Shown piece after piece: positions 7,543 through 11,570 of a stretch of 11,570 bases of DNA. The position numbers were made by a program, and so were the translations under genes. This DNA is from Clostridia bacterium (GTDB lineage Bacteria > Bacillota > UBA994 > PWPR01), in NCBI GenBank assembly GCA_003557085.1, contig PWPR01000194.1, positions 1 to 11,570 of the forward strand. Direction: 5' to 3'. The notes beneath the pieces were generated by a model. The model was given only the letters and a program-made list of their open reading frames with translations, ran no database searches and was not told where the DNA came from. Position 1 is the stretch's first letter. Each line of letters starts with the position of its first letter.

Positions 7543-8736
7543 TTATAGCTTATAAGACAGCTCTGATATATTGATAACTTCAGCATCTAGCTTATGTTTA
7601 CCTAGTACACTAGAATCCTTTAACCCACCACCAGTTGTAACTAGAGCAACTGAGGAGTCATGCGGAATTAGCTCATCAGTCAACTTGTATAATGCTGCTA
7701 AAGGTACTGCACCTGCAGGTTGGGAGAAAACACCATAACTTGCAAGTTGCTTTTGAGCTTTAATTATCTCACAATTTGTTACTGTAACAGCTAGACCAAG
7801 ATATCGTTTTAGTAATCTTAAGACTTCATTACCACTTGGTGGATTTGGATTACCTATTGCCGGAGCAATTGTAGACGTATTACCGAAATGAGATATAGTG
7901 TCTTCATTGTTTAAGAAAGCCTTAGCAATAGGAGCACAACCAGCAGATTGTACACATACTGGTCTTGGAATTTTCTTGATTATCCCAGCTTTATAAAACT
8001 CAACAAACCCTTTGACAATGCCTCTAAAGTTACCACCTGCACTGGTAGGAATAATAACAAAGTCAGGTACATTAAAACCAGTTTGCTCACATATTTCATA
8101 AGCTATACTTTTTGAACCTTCGATTCTCATTGGCACATCAGAGTTAATAAAAGCTATATGTTTTTCTTGGCCAATTTGCAAACTTTGCTCATACAAAACA
8201 CTGTACTCACCTTTAACTTGTAGCACTTTAGGACCATAGATAGCTATCGGATTTACTTTTTCTGGAAGCATATCGCCTTTGACAAAGATATAAGTTTTAA
8301 GGCCTGCTTTGGCTCCATAAGCTGCTATGGAGGCAGCCATATTCCCTGTTGAGACTGTTCCTATTTTGCTATAACCGTTCTTGATGGCGTGCATTACACC
8401 AATTACACTACCGCGGTCTTTAAATGACCAGGTAGGGTTAAGAGTTTCGTTTTTCACATAGACTGAACTAAGATTTAGCTCCTTTGCAACATTTTCTAAT
8501 GGCATTAGTGGGGTAAGCCCTTCTCCTAAAGATATCTTAATGGTATTATCTAAGTAGGGATAAAAGTCCCGGTATCTAATATAAAAAGGGTCACTCCAGG
8601 TAGCTTCATAGTTAATAGATCCACTTTCAATTAATGAAACGTTTAAAGGTTCATTACAAATTGGGCACCTAGGATAACATTCAGCTAAATTTGTGGTATG
8701 ATTACAACTAGTACAAGATTGAATTATTTCATTCAT
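7543..8736 (-). CDS. thrC: Threonine synthase (threonine-synthase-like PLP enzyme)
   Basis: This is a fold-type-II PLP enzyme, which in its canonical form converts O-phosphohomoserine to threonine in the cytoplasm. Numbered from ATG 8736 it has 397 residues. An N-terminal zinc ribbon (C8, C11, C24, C27) is followed by NPTWSFKDRG with Schiff-base lysine K106, the substrate loop STGNMAAS (129-136), a PLP-phosphate loop PTSAGGNFRG (230-239) and the C-terminal TTGGGLKD (367-374). The family usually has PVGNAGN and TGHGLK at the last two sites, so specificity may differ. The start is ATG 8736, because GAGGTGA (8742-8748) is an ideal ribosome site five bases before it. The in-frame GTG at 8743-8745 lies inside that site. 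No hom or thrB gene is nearby. Its stop codon directly abuts the acetyltransferase stop, with no terminator between. Confidence 0.85.
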   Translation of the reverse strand: MNEIIQSCTSCNHTTNLAECYPRCPICNEPLNVSLIESGSINYEATWSDPFYIRYRDFYPYLDNTIKISLGEGLTPLMPLENVAKELNLSSVYVKNETLNPTWSFKDRGSVIGVMHAIKNGYSKIGTVSTGNMAASIAAYGAKAGLKTYIFVKGDMLPEKVNPIAIYGPKVLQVKGEYSVLYEQSLQIGQEKHIAFINSDVPMRIEGSKSIAYEICEQTGFNVPDFVIIPTSAGGNFRGIVKGFVEFYKAGIIKKIPRPVCVQSAGCAPIAKAFLNNEDTISHFGNTSTIAPAIGNPNPPSGNEVLRLLKRYLGLAVTVTNCEIIKAQKQLASYGVFSQPAGAVPLAALYKLTDELIPHDSSVALVTTGGGLKDSSVLGKHKLDAEVINISELSYKL

Positions 8737-8819
8737 TTTCGTCACCTCATATATTATTACTACATTAATTGCTTAATTCCTTTATATAAATAAGATAAAT
8801 TTGGGAGGTGGATGCCAAA
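8737..8819. promoter_or_regulatory. Divergent promoter region (threonine synthase / AI-2E family gene)
   Basis: This AT-rich 83-base gap carries GAGGTGA for the minus gene (8742-8748) and GGGAGGTG for the plus gene (8803-8810). A weak plus-strand promoter candidate is TTGCTT (8769-8774), 16 bases, then TAAGAT (8791-8796). TATAAA at 8785-8790 is another possible -10. No consensus minus-strand promoter is visible. No riboswitch or T-box would fit in this space. Confidence 0.4.
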
Positions 8820-9935
8820 GTGCATAATAAAAGATGGGCCAAGCATTTAGAGCTTTTACCAGTTATAATTATCAGTTTAGTTTTATTTAAGTTTATTGAG
8901 GCCTCAAACATTTTTAGCCAAGGCATTGGCTTTATAGTTTCGCTATTTTCATATTTTTTATGGGCATCTGCTATAGCTTACTTTCTTAATCCTTGTGTAG
9001 TTTGGATAGAGAAGCATACAAAAATGAGAAGACTAATAACAGTGCTAGTTGTCTATACTATCGTTATTATTTTAGTGTATTTTTTCATGCGCGCACTTAT
9101 CCCAAGATTAGTAGAGAACATTGTTGATTTAATTGAAAACATTCCTTCTTATTATATGATAGCACTTGATTGGATAAATCAAACCATTGCCGAGCTAGAA
9201 GTAAGTGATACATTAGGTATTTTACCTGCTGTGCAAGCAGCTGCTGGTACATTAACACAGGCCACATCAATTGCACTTAATCAAATACTTAATGGAATTA
9301 TGGGAGGTTTGTCTGCGGGTACTCACATATTGACTACTATTATTTTCTCTACTGTTATTTCCATGTACATGTTAAATGATAAAGAGAGAATTTTTATAGG
9401 AGTAAAGAGACTTGTCACAGCTTTAGCTGTGAATGAAGGCGATGCAGAGAGAATATTTAAGTTTGGCTTGGATGCAGATGATATATTTTCTAGGTATCTG
9501 ATTGGTAGGGTAATTGATTCAGCAATTATTGGATTGATCTGTTACATTTTAATGATTATTTTTAATATACCATATGCAGCTATGTTGAGTTTGATTGTTG
9601 GTATAACCAACCTTATTCCATACTTTGGTCCTTTTATAGGGATGGTTCCAGTATTTATTATTTCACTATTTTCAGGATTTTGGATAGCAGTAACTGCGCT
9701 TTTCTTAGTTTTCTTATTACAGCAGTTTGATGGATTCTATCTAGGCCCATTAATCTTAGGAGGCAAAGTAGGACTTAGACCATTGTGGATAATATTAGCT
9801 ATTACAATAGGTGGTAGACTTTATGGTGTTATTGGGATGTTCTTAGGGGTCCCTGTAATGGCAGTACTTAAAAGATTACTTGATTCATATATAGATGTTA
9901 AACTAAAAGGCAAACAAGAAAAAGTGTTAGAGTAG
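8820..9935 (+). CDS. AI-2E family transporter (PerM-like membrane protein)
   Basis: This 371-residue multi-pass membrane protein belongs to the AI-2E/PerM (UPF0118) family, whose members include autoinducer-2 exporters and Na+/H+ antiporter-like proteins. The actual cargo here is unknown. Hydrophobic segments lie near residues 12-27, 35-57, 72-91, 160-185, 230-262, 265-300 and 318-350. Family hallmarks are YFLNPCVVWIEK (54-65) after the second segment, a soluble amphipathic stretch (95-158), NLIPYFGPFIG (264-274) and GLRPLWIILAITIGG then LYGVIGMFLGVPVMAVLK (318-351). The start is uncertain. GTG 8820 follows GGGAGGTG (8803-8810) at workable spacing, while the upstream in-frame GTG at 8808 lies inside that ribosome site. 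It is followed 12 bases later by the glucosaminidase gene, so the two are probably co-transcribed. Confidence 0.9.
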   Translation: MHNKRWAKHLELLPVIIISLVLFKFIEASNIFSQGIGFIVSLFSYFLWASAIAYFLNPCVVWIEKHTKMRRLITVLVVYTIVIILVYFFMRALIPRLVENIVDLIENIPSYYMIALDWINQTIAELEVSDTLGILPAVQAAAGTLTQATSIALNQILNGIMGGLSAGTHILTTIIFSTVISMYMLNDKERIFIGVKRLVTALAVNEGDAERIFKFGLDADDIFSRYLIGRVIDSAIIGLICYILMIIFNIPYAAMLSLIVGITNLIPYFGPFIGMVPVFIISLFSGFWIAVTALFLVFLLQQFDGFYLGPLILGGKVGLRPLWIILAITIGGRLYGVIGMFLGVPVMAVLKRLLDSYIDVKLKGKQEKVLE

Positions 9936-9947
9936 GTGGAGGTTCTT

Positions 9948-10958
9948 ATGAAGAAAATTATTGCTTTAATTGTTATTTTACTGTTTATTAATACTGGAAT
10001 TGCACAAGCTGATTATGCTGTCTTAATAAACGGAGAGTTAATAGAGTTTAGTAGTCCAGTTTCTAATATAAATGGCAGAACATATGCACCAGCAAGAGAA
10101 CTTGCTGAGTATTTTGGCGCACAAGTAAATTGGCATGGTGATTTAGCTGCAGTAGGAATTACTATAGAGCGTGATGAATGGCTGCTTTTTTCTAGAGAAA
10201 CTCTTGCATATCGTAATGGTAGAAGGTATAGCGAAGAGATAAAAGCTGAAATTATTGACGGACGTGCTATGCTTCCAATTAGATTTATGGGAGAGTTATT
10301 AGACAAAGAAGTCTCTTATGAAGCAAGTACGAGGACTATTCAGATTAATGATAAAAAGGTAAAAGAGTTTGATTTATATAATCTTAATATAATGGGAGAG
10401 TCAATTGCCACAGCTGAACAAATGGCAGCTTTTTTACTAAAATATGAGCCTAATCCTAAAATTGGTGTGTCAGCGCTAGAACTTGCTCAAATCTTTTTGG
10501 AGGAAGGAGCCGCTGAAGGAGTAAGGGGTGATTATGCTTTTGCTCAGAGTATTCATGAAACAGGATATTTTAGATATGGCGGAGATGTTAAACCTGAACA
10601 GAACAATTTTGCTGGTATGGGGGCTATTGGTGGCGGAGCGCCCGGCAATATATTCCCTGATGTTAGAACTGGTGTAAGAGCTCAAATTAAGCATCTCAAG
10701 TGCTATGCTTCAACTGAGCCTCTGAATAATGAAAATGTTAATCCAAGATGGTTTAATGGTCCAGCTAGAGGATCTGCCCCAACATTAATACAATTAGCCA
10801 ATGCTCTAAATCCAGTAGATGGTTTTGGTTGGGCTAGCCCTGGATATCCAGCTTGGAAATATAACAATGTAGAGGAAGCATATAGAGCAGGGGAGACTTA
10901 TGGTCAGCAAATCCATAAAATATTTATTAGAATAATGGAAGAATTTCCTCAGAAGTAG
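9948..10958 (+). CDS. Secreted glucosaminidase with copper-amine-oxidase N-terminal domain
   Basis: This 336-residue exported protein is predicted to cut peptidoglycan glycan strands. Residues 1-21 form a Sec signal peptide with probable cleavage after AQA (21). Residues 24-134 match the copper amine oxidase N-terminal domain: INGELIEF, INGRTYAPARELAEYFG, then IDGRAMLPIRFMGELL and the end ITIQIND-like TRTIQIND. In Clostridia and Bacilli this domain is commonly a wall-associated module without oxidase activity. Residues 150-330 are a GH73-like glucosaminidase domain with the probable catalytic E204 in SIHETGYF, NNFAGMGA (219-226) and GVRAQIKHLKCYAS (242-255). The ATG at 9948 has GGAGG (9938-9942) five bases upstream, so the in-frame GTG at 9936 is rejected. 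The substrate bond is inferred from family. No clear terminator follows. Confidence 0.9.
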   Translation: MKKIIALIVILLFINTGIAQADYAVLINGELIEFSSPVSNINGRTYAPARELAEYFGAQVNWHGDLAAVGITIERDEWLLFSRETLAYRNGRRYSEEIKAEIIDGRAMLPIRFMGELLDKEVSYEASTRTIQINDKKVKEFDLYNLNIMGESIATAEQMAAFLLKYEPNPKIGVSALELAQIFLEEGAAEGVRGDYAFAQSIHETGYFRYGGDVKPEQNNFAGMGAIGGGAPGNIFPDVRTGVRAQIKHLKCYASTEPLNNENVNPRWFNGPARGSAPTLIQLANALNPVDGFGWASPGYPAWKYNNVEEAYRAGETYGQQIHKIFIRIMEEFPQK

Positions 10959-10987
10959 CATTTGTTGTGCAGTTCATTAAAGTAATG

Positions 10988-11016
10988 TTGTCATTTAGCT
11001 TAGTTTATAATATAAT
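10988..11016 (+). promoter_or_regulatory. Sigma-A promoter of the 124-aa secreted protein gene
   Basis: TTGTCA (10988-10993), exactly 17 bases, then TATAAT (11011-11016). This matches 5 of 6 bases at -35 and all six at -10. Transcription would begin near 11023, leaving a leader of about 30 bases with the ribosome site AGGGAGGTG before the TTG start at 11053. It is the best promoter in the window. Confidence 0.85.
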
Positions 11017-11052
11017 AAGCTCAGAAAGTAAAGACAGGGAGGTGCCTACTAT

Positions 11053-11427
11053 TTGAAAAAAATTACTAATATAGTGGTACTAATTTTAGTTTTATCTTTA
11101 TTCACTAATGTAGCACTAGCTTCAACAAACAATAATTTAGCTATTGTTGAAAGAATGGTGGAACGTACTAATGAGTCGATTGAAAGAGATGTGCAGAGAA
11201 CCCAAGAGTTAGCAGATACTATAATGAATAATTTAGGCGATAACTTTATTAGTAGAGGGATTGTAGACTCATTGATATTTGCACTTGTTAAAATGACAGA
11301 CGCTAAGGCTGGTGCAACAATTAGGGCAGCAAATGCACTAGGGGTGACTGTTGTTTGCGAGTATGTAGATTATTATATAGGCTACAGATGGGTAGAAATA
11401 GACCCCTTATATGTAATCTCAGACTAG
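11053..11427 (+). CDS. Secreted protein of unknown function, 124 aa
   Basis: I do not recognise the family. The start is TTG 11053, preceded by GGGAGGTG (11037-11044); no ATG lies in frame nearby. Residues 1-23 are a clear Sec signal peptide (KK, a hydrophobic core, then ALA before STNNN), so a mature protein of about 101 residues is exported. The mature part starts with a charged amphipathic helix (about 28-60: VERMVERTNESIERDVQRTQELADTI is a representative stretch in part), then a second helix (66-93). It ends with a probable beta segment containing the only cysteine (VVCEYVDYY) and the tail GYRWVEIDPLYVISD. It has its own strong promoter and terminator, so it is probably monocistronic. Bases 11310-11367 of this gene are repeated exactly in inverted orientation at 11513-11570. 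Confidence 0.8.
   Translation: MKKITNIVVLILVLSLFTNVALASTNNNLAIVERMVERTNESIERDVQRTQELADTIMNNLGDNFISRGIVDSLIFALVKMTDAKAGATIRAANALGVTVVCEYVDYYIGYRWVEIDPLYVISD
11310..11367 (+). repeat. Inverted repeat, left arm (inside the secreted-protein gene)
   Basis: These 58 bases, coding for roughly GATIRAANALGVTVVCEYV, are exactly the reverse complement of 11513-11570. The match ends at 11367, where this copy has G and the other arm would have T. It may extend left of 11310, because the other arm is cut by the window end. Confidence 0.95.
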
Positions 11428-11454
11428 AAAAAGACACTTAAAAGTGTCTTTTTT
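11428..11454 (+). terminator. Rho-independent terminator of the secreted-protein gene
   Basis: The stem AAAAAGACACT pairs with AGTGTCTTTTT around the loop TAAA (11439-11442), and a T-rich tail (TTTTTTATTTTT) follows. It begins immediately after the stop codon of the 124-residue protein gene and should end its transcript before the inverted arm. Confidence 0.9.
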
Positions 11455-11496
11455 ATTTTTAAACTTCAATAAACTAATTTAATTAATGTAAGTTTC

Positions 11497-11505
11497 TGCT
11501 ATAAT
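11497..11505 (+). promoter_or_regulatory. Extended -10 promoter reading into the inverted arm
   Basis: TGCTATAAT is a perfect extended -10 element; no good -35 is seen (ATTTAA or TTTAAT at the right distance). A start about seven bases downstream falls at 11512-11513, the first base of the arm complementary to the preceding gene. In this AT-rich stretch a chance TATAAT is possible. Confidence 0.5.
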
Positions 11506-11512
11506 AATAATA

Positions 11513-11570
11513 TACATACTCGCAAACAACAGTCACCCCTAGTGCATTTGCTGCCCTAATTGTTGCACCA
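11513..11570 (-). repeat. Inverted repeat, right arm (cut by window end)
   Basis: This is an exact 58-base reverse complement of 11310-11367 and runs to the last base of the window. Read on the minus strand it keeps the reading frame of the secreted protein up to ...CEYV. It then diverges into YYYYSRNLH and stops at 11483-11485. It is therefore either a fragment or the 3' end of a nearly identical inverted paralogue, an antisense RNA locus, or a chimeric contig end. Partial similarity continues just past the exact match (TATTATTAT against GATTATTAT), but this is weak in AT-rich sequence. Confidence 0.9.

Noticed and set aside
8737..8745. GTG start for the threonine synthase
   Set aside because: This GTG is part of the GAGGTGA ribosome site that serves the ATG at 8736.
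9936..9947. GTG start for the glucosaminidase
   Set aside because: It lies in the ribosome site; ATG 9948 gives a textbook signal peptide beginning MKK.
10959..10987. Terminator after the glucosaminidase gene
   Set aside because: No stable hairpin with a T run is present; any read-through would pass into the next gene's promoter region.
11483..11570. Minus-strand ORF fragment read as a complete second gene
   Set aside because: Only about 28 codons are visible and the 5' part is beyond the window; it cannot be told from an artefact, so it is listed as a repeat.
1..11570. Mobile element, defence island or CRISPR array
   Set aside because: No transposase, integrase, phage gene, direct-repeat array or shift in base use was seen; AddAB is a housekeeping repair complex.

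Overview
The window is an ordinary-looking chromosomal stretch from a low-GC Gram-positive bacterium. By eye it is about one third GC. The addB-addA gene order, strong GGAGG-type ribosome sites, TTG/GTG starts, and a secreted protein joining a copper-amine-oxidase N-terminal domain to a glucosaminidase all point to Bacillota, most likely a Clostridia-type anaerobe. I do not name a genus. No transposase, integrase, phage gene, CRISPR array, rRNA or tRNA was seen. Both ends are cut: the left end lies inside addB, and the right end lies inside an inverted copy of part of the last gene.

Positions 1-5340 hold a repair operon on the plus strand: the 3' half of addB, addA (14-base overlap), and a 49-residue one-helix membrane protein whose start overlaps the addA stop by 8 bases. 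AddB and AddA form the double-strand-break-resecting helicase-nuclease, the Gram-positive counterpart of RecBCD. A perfect 24-base palindrome flanked by A and T runs closes the operon and also serves the convergent gene on the other side. Both subunits, not only AddB, carry the four-cysteine pattern expected of an Fe-S nuclease domain.

Positions 5349-8736 hold three metabolic genes in alternating orientation. They are an M81/MlrC-type metallopeptidase (minus), a GNAT-fold acetyltransferase (plus, diverging from it across 34 bases), and a PLP-dependent threonine-synthase-like enzyme (minus) whose stop codon directly abuts the acetyltransferase stop. No pathway linking the three can be read from the sequence.

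Positions 8820-10958 form a plus-strand pair: an AI-2E/PerM-type membrane protein and, 12 bases later, the secreted cell-wall glucosaminidase. After a near-consensus sigma-A promoter comes a 124-residue secreted protein of unknown function with a clear terminator.

The most unusual structure is at the right edge. The last 58 bases (11513-11570) are a perfect reverse complement of 11310-11367 inside the last gene. An extended -10 promoter (TGCTATAAT, 11497-11505) would start transcription at about the first base of that inverted arm, so its RNA would be fully antisense to the last gene. Because the arm runs to the window edge, a chimeric or misassembled contig end is an equally serious explanation. 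Read coverage must decide between them.
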